Source: Craterostigma plantagineum
Taxonomy: Eukaryota; Streptophyta; Magnoliopsida; Lamiales; Linderniaceae
DNA length: 64,000 bases
Direction: 5' to 3'
Assembly: GCA_027422505.1 (NCBI GenBank)
Contig: JAPQWV010001632.1
Coordinates: forward strand, 1 to 64,000
The position numbers and the translations under genes are program-made. The notes beneath the pieces were generated by a model that made no database searches, was not told the origin of the DNA, and saw only the letters and a program-made list of their open reading frames with translations. The first letter of the stretch is position 1. Each line of letters begins with the position of its first letter. Positions 22,152-33,906 of the stretch are shown here, piece by piece.

Positions 22152-23632
22152 AAGGAAATGATTCATTTCCTCAACACCAACCAGAGCTGAAACACCAAAC
22201 TATGTCTAGCTAAAATACATTAAAGAAAGTGCTAGGGGGCACCCAAGGCTATCCTATCTTTTTCCTTTATTTCTATGGGCATTTTTAGTTTTTATGATTA
22301 TGTTTTTCAATGATCGCAGGGAATTCAAAATCTCAAGTGTGGGAGGAGCTGTACAAAGCATGCACCTCCGGATTATTCAGGGAAGTTCTACTTATCTATT
22401 TATTTCCTCTACCTTTGTGTTACAATGTGCCACGTTGAGGACAACGTAAAAATTAAGTGTGGGGAGGGCAATTTCTGCGAAATTGAGTATGTGCATGACT
22501 TGTGTTTTGGGTACAAAATTTTTCAAAAATTGGCATGAAATTTTTTCGAAGTCGTGTTTCTTGATGATGATTTTGTGTTCGAGATCTTGTGAGTAGTTAG
22601 GATTTCATATGCGTAGTTGACTTCTTTCTTACATGATAAACTTAGTGATACCTGATAGATTCGTACACATAACCCTATTTTTGTGAGATTTTTAGCCTAC
22701 GAGCTTTTCGCTCATTTCTTCGGCTGTGTGAACATGCTTAATTTTATTTCTCTTCAGAACTTGCTTGTGAATTACATGTTGAAACTACTTAATGTGAGAT
22801 TGTGTGAAAATATGGAAGGCATTGGGAATTCAGTCCATAGCCAAAGTAACCAACCACGACTGATCACCGTTGTTATCCACTTTGAGCCTGAGCTTTTTAT
22901 TTGTGAAAACCGGATTGGAGCGATAGTAGAAGTGGAGGTTGAATGCCGGATTCAAGAAGCGCAACCCGTCCGAGCTGAGAAAAGAAAAAGAGCACAGATA
23001 AAAAAAGCAAAAAAATATATATAGAAAAAAATAAGACAGAAGAAAGAAGAAAAAGAAAAAAAGAAAAAAAAAATTAGTCGAGGCTAAGAACTCTTCCTCC
23101 GATAATCTTTCACTCTCAAAAGCATATTACCTATTTTCTTGATCGAGAGGTTGAAGAAGAAGGGCTTGGCAATTAATAAGGGATGCAAAAGAATGGAACT
23201 GGAGAGCTCGGACGACGAATCCTGGTGCATTCAAGATGATGGCATGATTCCAACACGACCACAGTTCATATCCTTTTTACGCTTATTCCTTACATATCTT
23301 ACATACCTCAGCCATTTATAACCCGGTAAAGACCTTCCGATTCACGCTTGATCATTGAAAGTAGTAGATTTACGAATTGCTTGCAAGCTTATGGTAGAGA
23401 TTAGATTAGTGCATGACACGAGCGATATCACCGACATCTTAATCCATACACTTAGTGACTTGAGTGAATCCTTGTGAGGTGCGAATCTTGATAGTTATTG
23501 CAAGGGAAATTGTGTAGTTAGTTGTTGACTTCAAAATGGGTTTTCCGACTTTACTTGCATTTTTCTTACATGATCTGATTTTTGATTGATGCGTTGCACC
23601 ATTTTATTGTTATATGCCATATTTATCTCTTT
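22152..23632 (+). other. Athila-A post-pol region, non-coding
   Basis: About 1.5 kb between pol and the 3' polypurine tract without a convincing gene; the frame at 22683-23024 is AT-rich with no recognisable domain. Several blocks are shared with the 3' region of Athila-C (34600-35900, reversed), for example CCAACCACGACTGATCACCG near 22850 and GCAAGCTTATGGTAGAGA near 23385. An A-rich stretch (22980-23075) is in the same relative place in both elements. Confidence 0.65.
22433..22481 (+). other. Internal polypurine-tract-like motif (Athila-A)
   Basis: GTTGAGGACAACGT followed by TTAAGTGTGGGGAGGG. It mirrors the true 3' polypurine tract (TTGAGGACAAG, then TCAAGTGTGGGGA, at 23633-23669) about 1.2 kb downstream. 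A third, shorter version (TCAAGTGTGGGAGGAG) is at 22335-22358. Confidence 0.7.
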
Positions 23633-23652
23633 GCTTGAGGACAAGCAAAAGC

Positions 23653-23669
23653 TCAAGTGTGGGGAAATT
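23653..23669 (+). other. 3' polypurine tract of Athila-A
   Basis: CAAGTGTGGGGAAATT directly before the LTR start TGATAAAC. Confidence 0.85.
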
Positions 23670-25155
23670 TGATAAACATATTTTCTTACGTTTATATGTA
23701 TTGTAATTGAAGTATTTGCAAGTTAAAATGGAGTCTTCATGATAAATTTGGTAACTAATTGTGAGTTTACATCTTTTACGGCAGTTTAGTATGTGTCATA
23801 GAATAAGGGGTTAAAGTTGACCAATAGATCTGAAAATTGGAGGGTAGCTGGAAGACTTAATGATCTTAATTCTCACCAAAGTGTTTAGCATTTTAAGGTC
23901 TAAATCGTGAGATATTAATTTTTGAACTTCATGCAATTTTTCAGTATATCAAAGTCAAGCCTTGTGTGCATGATTTCCAAGTTTTGCGACAGTGTCGGGT
24001 TCCTAACAGATGAGAGGGTAACCGTTGCCCAATGGAGCTAAAATTTTAACCAAAGATAGAAGACTTGTTGATCTTGATTCTGACTGGAGGGATTTGGATT
24101 TGGATCTAGATTGAGAGATATTAAATACTGAAGTTACTGCCGTGTTAGAGGTTGTGATGGAGGTCAAAAACACTAAAAACGACTCCTACCTAACTTGTCT
24201 CCTCTTGGTCGAAACTTCACACATTATTCAAGGAAAGAGGCATGCATTGGACCTAACGTTCGACATTGAAACACCCCATTCCATTTGAACTCAATAAAGA
24301 AGGCTAAACTTGAAGGAATTGGGGGACAAAGCTAGATTTTCTCAATATGAACAGGCTAAAGCAAAGAAGACTTGCATGCACATGATTTTGAGCTCCCCTT
24401 GCTATAAATAGAGCATGGAACCATTGGGAGAGGACACACACACTTAGAGAAGAGAAAGAATAGAGAGCAAGCTAGACTCACTCACTTAGCTTTCATGCTA
24501 GGTGTTCGATAAACGCCTCAACGAAGAACAAGGGAACCGAAGACAAAAATAAGGGAAGACCTATATTTTCGTTGATGTTTATTACGTTCTTCGTTGATAA
24601 AATGAGTAGCTAATTTCTTGTGTATTTGAGATGAGATGACCCTGGCAAGATCGATCTTATGTTTTAAGTATATTTAATGTTATGCTATTGTTAAGACTCG
24701 TTTATGAATTTTTATGATTTTGATTATGTCTATGTGATTGAAATTGTCATTATGATTCATGTCTATATGTGTAAGAAAGATTAATTGGAAAATCGTACGC
24801 TGTGCTCGAGAGAGGGGTGAACGATTAGAACACTCGTAAAGGAGCGGAATAAACTCGTCACTGGAGATAGGCTGACCTACCCCGCTGGATTAGAGTCAAA
24901 TCTAATAGAGGGATTAATAATGATTTAATGCAATCTTCTATTAAGTCGTTAGAGAAGCTTGCCCGGCTATTTAAGTCGTAGATTAGTTGCTTACGAGCCT
25001 CGCGTGATAAGGCGCAGTTTCGTCAGTCATATGAACTCATACACATGTTTTGGTAATCCTCACGGTCAAACGTTTAGCTAAAACTTCGACAAATGTTTCC
25101 AGTATCGATCCATCTTGGGGGAGTCGATGTCTCAAATACGTTTCGCTTTCTTATC
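23670..25155 (+). mobile_element. Athila-A 3' LTR, 3'-truncated
   Basis: Aligns with 11004-12496 of the 5' LTR. It stops abruptly within the conserved CGCTTTCTTATCGT stretch at about 25155 and loses the last 215 or so bases. TATA box at 24403-24411. Unrelated copia sequence follows. With the 3' end gone no TSD can be checked. Confidence 0.9.
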
Positions 25156-25540
25156 GTACCGAATATAGCTATAATCAAAGTGTCGCATATGAAATCAATC
25201 TCGTCCATCAATGTTGTCGATGCAAGAACTAAATGGGTAGTCGTTATACATATATCGTAACTCAACCCACAATAATCACGAACACTAACTCCATCGAATG
25301 ACATAGACCAAGTGCGGACGTGTAGCATGGAAATTACATGCTCAATTGATCATGCATGTCTATTTCCAACTGGTCCTACTTTAGTGAGATCAGAATTCAG
25401 AGATAAACTAATGGATATCTGAAAAACCCAAATGTCATGACATAAACATTTATTAAAGAAACCTTATTAAATAATCATTAAACACAGAATTTACAGAATC
25501 CACGATAAGACATAAAACTTAATTCGTCACACCCATACGA
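25156..25540 (-). other. Non-coding 3' flank of Copia-M
   Basis: On the reverse strand this follows the RNase H end of Copia-M and should hold its polypurine tract and LTR start. I could not recognise a clear LTR boundary; the element appears cut at 25155. Confidence 0.4.
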
Positions 25541-26077
25541 CCAACATGCTCATGAAATATGGCGGGCGCTAATGCTTTAGTAAGTGGATCTGCAATCATA
25601 AATCCGTTCTGATATGCTCAATGATTATATATCTTCTCTGAACTCGTTCTTTCACAACTAGGAACAGCTCCTGTTGTTAATACAGGACCGCCGAATTGTT
25701 GTCACAGAATAGCTTTATTGGTCGTTCAACAGAATTGACAACTTTAAGTCCTGTCACTAAATTGCGGAGCCAACAGCCTGGTTGGAGGCCTCGTAGCAAG
25801 CTACAAATTTTTGCCTCCATCGTAGATGAAGCGATAAGTGTCTGTTGACACTTTTCCAACAAATCGCTCCCCCAACCAGCATAAAAATGTAACCAGATGT
25901 CGATTTGCGGCTGTCCAGGCATCCCGCAAAATCAGAGTCACAATACCCAATGATCTCCAAGTACTCTGACTTTCTGTATGTGAGCATATAATCCTTCGTC
26001 TTTTGAAGATATTGAAAGACCCGTCTGGCTGCTACCCAATGTTCTCTACCTGGATTGCGTTGGTATCGACCAAGCAT
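25541..26077 (-). pseudogene. Copia-M RNase H
   Basis: Reverse-strand Ty1/copia RNase H in two overlapping frames: REHWVAARRVFQYLQKTKDYMLTY, IIGYCDSDFAGCLDSRKSTSGYIFMLVGGAICWKSV (25757-26077), then VERPIKLFCDNNSAV (25677-25750) and, near 25560-25600, MIADPLTKALAPAIFHEHVGRMGV. These are standard copia RNase H blocks in order. A frame shift divides the domain near 25850. Confidence 0.88.
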
Positions 26078-27023
26078 TCATACGATGAATGCCAAATCAG
26101 GTCTGGTGCAAACCTGTGCGTACATTAAACTTCCCACTACCGACGCATATGGTATACCCTTCATGTGTTTGGATTTCAAAATGTTATCCGGACACTGTTT
26201 GAGGCTGAACTTATCACCTTTTGAGACTGGAGTGTCATGTGGACGACAATTTTCCATGCTAAACCTTTTGTAGTACCTTTTCGATGTAGCTCTTTTGTGA
26301 TAACCCAAGAGTTCCCCGTAGCGATCACGGTGAATCTGGATCCCTAATACAAAAGAAGCTTCCCCAAGATCTTTCATGTCAAAATGACCCGAAAGAAATC
26401 TCTTGGTTTTCCAAAGTAAATTAATATCGCTGCTAGCTAGTAAAATGTCGTCTACGTACAAGACCAAAAAGATAAACCTGCTCCCCCTAAATTTGTGATA
26501 CACACAGTCCTCAACAGAGTTAGCCTCAAAACCGAAAGAAGTGATAGTCGTGTGAAACTTTTGGTACCACTGACGAGAAGTCTGCTTGAGTCCGTAGATG
26601 GATTTCTTTAGTTTACAAACCAGTGGGCTAGAGTTGTCCGAAGCTAAACCCTATGGCTGCAACATATATAGTTTCCTCGAGATCTCCATTGAGGAAAGTT
26701 GTTTTCACGTCCATTTGATGCTACTCAAGGTCAAAATGTGCCACAAGCGCCATGATAATTCTAAAAGAGTCTCTCGATGAAATTGGAGAGAAAGTCTCTT
26801 TATAATCTATGCCTTCCCTCTGAGTAAATCCTTTCGCGACAAGACGAGCTTTATATCTCTCAATGTTACCTAGTGAATCCCATTTGGTTTTAAATACCCA
26901 TTTGCAACCAATCAGTTTCACGCCTTCATGTAACGAGACGAGATCCCAAACGTAGTTGTCCTTCATGGATTGGATTTCCTCCTTTATGGCATTGGTCCAT
27001 TCGCGAGCCTTAGAGCTTTCCAT
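26078..27023 (-). pseudogene. Copia-M reverse transcriptase
   Basis: RT split into two open parts. 26721-27023 encodes the N-terminal block EWTNAIKEEIQSMKDNYVWDLV, GCKWVFKTKWDSLGNIERYKARLVAKGFTQREGIDYKETFSPIS. After a break of about 200 bases, 26078-26503 encodes FLVLYVDDILLASSD with the catalytic YVDD box, FDMKDLGEASFVLGIQI and GIPYASVVGSLMYAQVCTRPDLAF. These are typical of Ty1/copia. The break, with stop codons, lies near 26510-26720. Confidence 0.9.
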
Positions 27024-27766
27024 TGCCTCTTGTAAGTAAAGGGATCATCTCCCACTAAATCAATGGTATCCTCATGCTCGTGAAGAAATACAACGTAATC
27101 ATCCGGAATTACATTTCTCCTTTCCCGCATTGACCTCCGTAGAGGCGCTGGTTCGATCCGAGATTCATGAGTTTGTACTTGATGATCAGCTTCAGCTTCA
27201 CCTTCATAAGGCTGATCATGATGAACAACTACAGGTGAAGTATGCTGATCCATTGGAGGAACGATTTCATCTTCATCCATATCTCGAGGTCGGATAACCA
27301 TAGGGACAAAAGTTTCGTCCTGACCGACCTGAGCTGTATGAAGAGGAGTTTCTTAACCCTCTTCTTCGAATAAAAAATCGTTTTGATTATCGTTATCCTC
27401 CCTTAAACTCAAGATCCTCAAAGAACCTGGTGTTTCCTGTCTCGAGAAAGTCCTTGAAGTGGGATCATAAAATTTATAGCCTCGTGATTTTTCCGGATAA
27501 TCTACGAAGTAGCTACTAACAGTCCTTGAGTCCAATTTCTTCTCCAGCCTGTAAGGCCGTGCCTCAGTAGGACATCCCCAAAATAGTAAATGCCTAAGGA
27601 CTGGCCTTTTACCCGTCCATAACTCGTAAAGGGTACTGTTCATAGTTTTAGTAGGGACTCTGTTAAGACTGTAGACTGCGAATGCGTCGCCCCAGAGAGG
27701 GTGAGGTGAAGTCGTACGAGTAATCATACTTCTCACCATATCCTGAAGGGTTCTGTCTCCTATCAA
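27024..27766 (-). pseudogene. Copia-M integrase C-terminal part and linker
   Basis: 27353-27766 encodes the end of a copia integrase core and its C-terminal region: DMVRSMITRTTSPHPLWGDAFAVYSLNRVPTKTMNSTLYELWTGKRPVLRHLLFWGCPTEARPY, then GYKFYDPTSRTF. 26984-27301 is the acidic linker before RT (RRSMRERRNVIPDDYVVFLHE). The integrase N-terminus, protease and gag are missing; a fusion to non-coding DNA occurs near 27766. Confidence 0.85.
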
Positions 27767-28640
27767 TACTTATGAAAAATAAAATTAGGTACCATTTAAT
27801 CGACGAAGAAGTCTTATGAGTTACCCATTGTGGCATGACCCACTTTGTTCTTAGTACCATATGTTGGACAAAAAATATCACATCTATACTTATTATAAAC
27901 AGTCAGAAGATACCACTTTGTTGGACAAAAATATCGTTTATGAGTAATTAAGTAAGGTTACTTGATACCTTTATAACGTTAAGGCGAAACGTAGTAACAA
28001 TAATGCATGAAATAGTAACACGTATTCCAGATGAATCGATGCCTGTCATATGACCTGCTTCACGCAACGTACATTTTAGAAGTGATGAGGTGACAATTGT
28101 TTCAAAATTCATAGATCCTATAAAACGCCCAATCTATGGGTACCTCGAATACACACGGGTTAGCTGCAATTGCTGCGAAAATCTACTTCGATTTGGCCAG
28201 ATTTTTCTCGAATTTGAACCCATATAAAAATTTATTACAATTCTAACATCGTACTTCTTCAATACTAGAATAAATCCTACGTGACACATCGAAATTGAGT
28301 GGTTGATGGGGCAGTCGATTGTGCTCGATTCATTGTGAAAAATGGATTTGATTATCCGAGAAAATAAATATAAATCTGTTAAAATCATTTTACTATCGAT
28401 AGGTAACATTTTTCAGTTTAAAGTAGCGCTTATGGTTTTTACGGTAACAAGTCGTCGTATTTTTGTAACATAAAACTGGCGTCGAATACCACTTCAGAGA
28501 ACAGTTTAATAAGGGTATTTTAGTCAAAACATAGTTTGGGTCTTTACCTTTAAATTTTTCAAAAAATGGTCCTTAAAACTAAATAAAATTCTGATACGGC
28601 CTGATCACTGAGTTTAAAAATGACTAGGGCCTGAATTGAA
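27767..28640. other. Unassigned AT-rich stretch in the duplication spacer
   Basis: No convincing gene on either strand. On the reverse strand a possible LTR end and primer binding site (CCAACA followed by AAGTGGTATC) occurs near 27910-27925, so part of 27925-28600 may be a degraded LTR of Copia-M. I could not match it to a second copy. Confidence 0.3.
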
Positions 28641-28644
28641 ATTA

Positions 28645-28805
28645 TGCCTTTTTTCTCTTTTGTTTCCTTTTTTTTCTTCTTTTTTCTTTTTTCCTTTTTT
28701 TCTTTTTTTCTTTTTTTTTTTTATTTTTTTTTCTTTTATTTTCTTTTCTTCTTTTTTCCTCTTTTTTTGTTTTCTTTTTGTTTTCTTTTTTCTTTTTTTT
28801 TTGTC
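28645..28805. repeat. Polypyrimidine (T/C) tract
   Basis: About 160 bases of almost pure T with scattered C on the + strand. The lysine-rich and phenylalanine-rich frames it produces are composition artefacts. Confidence 0.92.
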
Positions 28806-28814
28806 CCCTATTTT

Positions 28815-29040
28815 AGGCATGGTAGCCCTTCAAGAACTTGTTGATCCGGCCAACTCTTAATCTGTCTTCAGATACCAACTTATATGCACTGATTGTGCAG
28901 ATTACTTTCATGACATAGGGACCACTACATTTTGATTTAAACTTGCCTCCAATTTGATCATTAGTAATGGTAGGCCTCCTTAGAGTGAGTACCCAATGTC
29001 CGACTTGGAAGGACTTAGGTTTTCGCCTTTTTTTAAATAT
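28815..29040 (-). pseudogene. Tat-M integrase C-terminal tail
   Basis: Reverse-strand block FQVGHWVLTLRRPTITNDQIGGKFKSK, GPYVMKV, AYKLVSEDRLRVGRINKFLKGYHA and a stop. This is the C-terminal region of Tat-type Ty3/gypsy integrases. RT, RNase H and the integrase core are absent between it and the protease at 29347-29910, so the element has lost most of its pol. Confidence 0.72.
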
Positions 29041-29079
29041 TTGCCTCGAATTCGTTTTGATTCTTAACCTGTCTCTGCT

Positions 29080-30060
29080 TCACAAAGAAAGGATACGCTC
29101 CAGCCTCTGTTTATCATCAAGTTGATCAATTATCGAATTTTGTAAGCCTTTATATGGACCCAGTCCTTCAGAGTCATGCCACGTCTTCTTGAAATCATTG
29201 TTAGTTGAGTATGAAACATCTTCAATCACGTAGTTCACACTTGCTCTCTTTAACACGATCCGAATAGGCTTTTGCGTGGTAAAACCACGACCCTTTTTAG
29301 ACATTTCGGGTTCGAGATGACTTTTACTCATATTTCAGCAATTCTCCTAATATTGGTCCTTCATTTGCATCATATCCTGCCTTCGTTGGGAGTTCATAAG
29401 CTTTCGGGCCGTATACTCCACCCATTTGTATTTTTGAAGATTCGTTATGCTCGATTTCGGACCCTTGATCCGGACGAGTAAATCCTTTGACTTTAATCGG
29501 CGAGCTCTGCAGTTTCTTAAAACCATCTGAGTTAAAGGCAATGTAAGCGCCTTCAGTGGTTTAGTTATCCCTTCGACATCCTTTTGCATGGCTCTATGAA
29601 TTTCAATTGCACGTGCCTTTCCTTTCCCGCGCATCGTATCTTCACTTGCTTCGTTTTCACGTTCAAGATAAAATTTTGCGTCGGCGAAGTATGATTCGGT
29701 TTCGGTGAATGGATTTGTATCTCCAAGTACCTTCTTTACGATGCCACTGTCATAATACTTGAAACACTGATGCAAAGTTGATGGCACGACTCCGTTTTCG
29801 TGTAGCCATGGACGACCCAGAAGCATGTTGTAGGATGTTTTTGCATCAATAACATGGAACAACACTGTTGACGTCATATTCTCCATTATTAATTCCAACC
29901 GATCATACAAATTGCTCGTTGGCCTTCACCATTGAAACCCTGGATCATCAGACTGCTCTTAGAGAGTTCTTCTATTGGAATTTCAAGTTCTTTTAACATT
30001 CGGAGAGTCAAAATGTTCACTGCAGAGCCTCCATCGATCAATATTCATTTTACCATCTTC
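29080..30060 (-). pseudogene. Tat-M protease region
   Basis: 29347-29910 (187 codons) encodes FHVIDAKTSYNMLLGRPWLHENGVVPSTLHQCFKYYDSG, FADAKFYLE, the segment after the protease active site in Tat-type gypsy elements. Upstream of it, 29910-30060 in broken frames has the expected VKILTLRMLKE-type context. Downstream 29080-29331 (ERASVNYVIEDVSYS-like) continues the linker in another frame. No function is retained. Confidence 0.72.
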
Positions 30061-30324
30061 ACGTGAGTATAACAAGATATAAAAAAATGACGGTTGTGCA
30101 GTTTGGAGCCTAAGAGTAAATCTCGTCAGTGAACTAACAGACATGAACATGCTGGCGATGCTGGTGGTCTTAAAAAAACTTGATAATCATCACTTTCTTG
30201 GGTCATATTACAGGCGTCCCGATCCTCATTTGTGCTTCGAAAATCTTCATTGCCAACCAAGATATAATTTGAGTCTGCCGACTCTGATACCACTTGTTGT
30301 GATCCTCATTTGGGTCATATTACA
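30061..30324 (-). other. Tat-M leader with PBS-like motif and duplicated 15-mer
   Basis: On the reverse strand AGTGGTATCAGAG (near 30283-30295) looks like a tRNA-Met primer binding site following CACAACA. TGTAATATGACCCAA occurs twice (ends near 30324 and 30212) and GAGGATC twice. The first copy is fused directly to Athila-B pol at 30324/30325. Confidence 0.5.
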
Positions 30325-31470
30325 GGTCTCTTTTTCTGGATTTGTTATCTCGACGGTTCCATATGGAAATACTCGCGTCACCGTGAATGGGCCTGACCAT
30401 CTCGATTTCAACTTAACGGGAAATAATCGCAGGCGCGAGTTATATAGCAAGACATGGTCGGCCTCTTGGAATTCCCGCTTCATGATTTTACGATCATGGT
30501 AAAGCTTCGTAGGCTCCTTGTAGAGGCGGGTATTCTCATAAGCCATTTGCCTCCACTCGCCGAGCTCGTTGATCTACACGTTTCGCTATTTCACCTGCAA
30601 GATTCAATCAAAATTTAGCTTTTTTAGAGCCCAATATGCGTTATGTTCAAGCTCACGAGTAAATGAAAAGATTTCCCGTAAGCAAGTCCCTAAGGTGTGG
30701 AACGGAAAGGTGTTTTGTATGCTGTCCGGTATGCCCATAAAGCATCGTTTAGCTTGTTCGGCCAATCCCGCCAATGGTGTTCCACGGTCTTTTCGAGTAC
30801 GCGCTTCAGCTCCATGTTTACGACTTCTGCTTGGCTGCTCCCTTGAGGATGGTACGCAGTAGTAACACTATGTTTAAAATCATATTTTTCGAGCGTACGT
30901 GCAAATTGCGTGTTACAAAAATGCGTACCTTTATCATTAGTAATGCAAAGAGGTGAACCAAATCGTGAAATAAGGATTACAAAAGTTTAACGACTACCCT
31001 GGCATCATTAGTAGGTAGCGCTTGCGCTTTTACCCATTGTGATACATAATCAACCACAACTAGGATATATCGATTCTTGAAAGATGTAGGAACTGGACCT
31101 ATAAAATCAATGCCCCAGTGCCAAATATTTCACTCACAAGAATAAAATTCTGAGGCATTTCATTTCGCGTAGATATACTACCTGTCCGTTGGCACCTATC
31201 ACACTCACGAATTTTTGAGCATCTTCGAAAATCGTAGGCCAATAAAAATCACATTCGAGTACTTTTTGGGCAGTTCGATACCTCCGTAATGTCCACCACA
31301 TGGCCCAGAATGACAATGGCTCAAGATTTTGACAATCGCGGGAAAAGACACGCATCCTCGAATTATCTTGTCCGCGCAAACCCTAAACAAATACGGATCA
31401 TCCCAAAAATAATACTTCAAGTCCGAGAAGAATTTGTTCGTCTGATGACTTGTGTATCCCTTTGGCATGA
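30325..31470 (-). pseudogene. Athila-B integrase
   Basis: Reverse-strand integrase remnant. 31205-31468 encodes [38 protein letters not shown] and the zinc-finger start ILSHCHSGPCGGHYGG. The core (31000-30700) is spread over several frames. 30325-30546 encodes the C-terminal block [54 protein letters not shown], uninterrupted by the LINE that splits the left-arm copy. It ends by fusion to Tat-M leader sequence instead of the normal stop. Confidence 0.87.
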
Positions 31471-31920
31471 TCCTAGCGACAAGATGTTAGCGAAGTCGGC
31501 ATACCACGGGGTTTCATCAAGTACCTCAGGTATAGCATATAAATGCTCGTCCGGAAAATTGTCTCGGATTATTTCCTCGTTGGTAGTCTCGTGCGCTGCG
31601 TCTTCGAGTCTTGACAAGTGATCGGCTGAGTAATTCTCAGTACCTTTTTGGTCACGAAATTCCACGTCGAATTCTTGGAGTAATAGAATCCATCGGATAA
31701 GCCTCGGTTCTGCATCCGGTTTCGCGAAGAGGTGTTTGAGGGCCGAATGATCCGTGTAGATGATGACTTTTGAGAGAACGAGATACGGAAAGAATTTGTC
31801 GACGGCGAACACGACTGCGAGCAACTCCTTCTCTTTGGTGGTGTAGTTCGCCTGGGCCTCATTTAAAGTTTTGCTTGCGTAGTGTATCGGCTGAAAATGC
31901 TTTTCACGTCGCTGCCCCAA
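31417..31920 (-). pseudogene. Athila-B RNase H
   Basis: 167 codons open: [92 protein letters not shown]. Better kept than the left-arm copy, with the TDHSALKHL block intact. The upstream DAS motif is outside this frame, and the real domain start (near 31960) is shifted. Confidence 0.9.
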
Positions 31921-32885
31921 AACTTACTGCAAAATCACTTGCATCGTACATCAGTTCGAATGGTAGGCTCCAATTGGGGGCTACCATAACAGGGCATTAA
32001 TTAGCTTATCCTTAAGTATTGTAAAAGCATTTATGCACTCGGGTAAATTCGTAAGGTACGTCTCTCTCAAGCAAACGAGTTAAAGGCCTAGCAATTTTAG
32101 AAAATCCTTGATAAATCTACGATAAAAACCCGCACGTCCTGGGAAACTTCGAATTGCCTTTACCGACGAAGGTGGAGGTTATCGCTCTATGGTTTCTATC
32201 TTAGCTCTATCTACCTCATTCCCTTCGACGATATTTTATGACCTAAAACGATACCCTCTCTTACCATTAAATGGCATTTCTCCCAATTGAGCACAAGGTT
32301 TGTTTCCTCGCATCGCTGAAGTACTTTCTTTAAATTAAATAAACATACCTCGAACGAGTCACCAAAAATCGAGAAATCATCCATGAACACCTCCATTCCG
32401 TTATCGATTAGTTTATCGAAGATAGCCATCATGCAATGTTGGAAGGTGGCCGGAGCATTGCAAAGTCCAAAAGGCATCTGTCGGTAGGAAAATGTTCCAA
32501 ACGGGCATGTGAATGTCGTCTTCTCTTGATCCTCGGGTGCAATGGGAATCTGTAAATACACTGAAAGTCCATCGAGAAAACAATAAAATTCATGATCGGA
32601 CAAATGTTCAAGCTTTTGATCAATAAAAGGAAGAGGAAAGTGATCTTTTCGCGTTGCGTCATTTCATTTGCGGTAGTCAATGCAAACGCGCCACCCCGTG
32701 ACAGTCCTTGTTGGAATGAGCTCGTTCTTATCGTTCGGCATGACTGTCATTCCACCCTTTTTTGGCACTACCTGAACTGGGCTCACCCATGCACTGTCCG
32801 AGATCGGGTAAATCACTCCCGCATCGAGTAGCTTAATCACCACGGCCTTCACTACCTCCTTCATGTTGGGCTTCAAGCGCTTTTG
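31921..32885 (-). pseudogene. Athila-B reverse transcriptase, cut by Athila-C
   Basis: 32664-32876 encodes [40 protein letters not shown] and [12 protein letters not shown]. It then breaks at the same place as Athila-A (shared lesion after DYRK). 32211-32603 encodes [51 protein letters not shown], and the catalytic FMDD, ending at a stop shared with the left arm. Athila-C is inserted at 32886 just upstream of the RT N-terminus; the linker and protease continue at 47149. Confidence 0.9.
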
Positions 32886-32890
32886 GTGTT
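32886..32890. repeat. TSD of Athila-C, left copy (GTGTT)
   Basis: GTGTT, repeated at 47144-47148. The left arm has the uninterrupted site near 15890. Confidence 0.92.
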
Positions 32891-33213
32891 TGATCGCGTG
32901 CGTGTATGTTTAAATAAATGTTTGTGCGAGTACGTCAAGTAATAATTAAAACGAATATATTATAACTAGAATCACGCGCGATAGGCAGTGTACCTATCGT
33001 TTGTAATATAGCTATAGTGAATATCCGAGTATCGAACACGAGGAATAAATTGATTACTAGTATTGACCTATCGATTCGATATTTAACCTAAATAAAATAA
33101 CAGGATTTGTTTATACTATGAACTAATTTAACAAAGCAACTTAAAGTATTGGAAGACAAGGAGGCACAACTAGAAATAGTAAGAGTGACTTGAGGTGACA
33201 AATATGTGTTCGA

Positions 33214-33224
33214 GGTTCGAATCC
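33214..33224 (+). promoter_or_regulatory. RNA polymerase III B-box-like sequence in LTR
   Basis: GGTTCGAATCC, an exact match to the B-box consensus, on the strand opposite to the element; repeated at 45800-45810 in the other LTR. I see no good A-box or tRNA fold upstream, so a chance match is possible. Confidence 0.3.
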
Positions 33225-33860
33225 CGAAGGGTATTGTCGGCTAAGGCTACAGAGTATCGCTCCGACGTGATTATCGACTAAATCGCAGTAATTTCCTACC
33301 CACTTACGGATTTGCTGTCGCCCTAAACGTTCGTGGGGATCTAAGTTCAGCGATTACTAGATTGCGAGGATCGAGTATTTGCTGTCGCCCTATACTCGAA
33401 TCCTAACGTCTATAAACGACCTAATCGTTATTTAGCTGTCGCCCTAAACGATATATCACACATTCATATCAACACATAGACATATTGATACGAAGAAACA
33501 ATATCATAGAGCGATAAAAAGTCGAATACACGTGTTCACGATTATCTTACGCCTTAACTACGACATAACCCAACGTTCATCTATTCCCGAACACACAAGA
33601 GGATTAGCTACTCATATTAAACGTCACAACAACGAGATTTAAAGGTAACGAGGATAGAGAACTCATAAAAACTTCCCTAAGAAGTGAATATGGCGTTTTC
33701 GAGGTGGAGCTCTCGTTCCTCGATCGTGTGAGCGTAGCTTCGTCGTCGGATCGTCCCTTGAGCTTCTCCGAATCACGGGACTGCTTCTAGTGTTCTTCCT
33801 TCTCCTCTTGCTCTAATTTTTCGTCCCTATCAAGTTGTTCTTGAGTTGTAAGGAGGGTTC

Positions 33861-33870
33861 CCTTTTATCC
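33861..33870 (-). promoter_or_regulatory. TATA-like box of Athila-C LTR
   Basis: GGATAAAAGG on the reverse strand, 37 bases beyond the palindrome array and before the leader. The best TATA candidate in this LTR; the other LTR has it near 46450-46459. Confidence 0.6.
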
Positions 33871-33906
33871 TTCGAAAATGGGCCAAAACCTTGAAATTTG
33901 GCACGT

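Noticed and set aside
22683..23024. 113-codon ORF after Athila-A pol as a possible env-like gene
   Set aside because: It ends in the A-rich stretch, has no coiled-coil core like the Athila-C ORF, and the Athila-C region homologous to it is not open.
28614..28860. Lys-rich and Phe-rich ORFs
   Set aside because: Products of a T/C tract without any domain; composition artefact.
33200..33240. tRNA gene around the GGTTCGAATCC box
   Set aside because: No cloverleaf or A-box could be drawn upstream; only the T-arm-like box is present.
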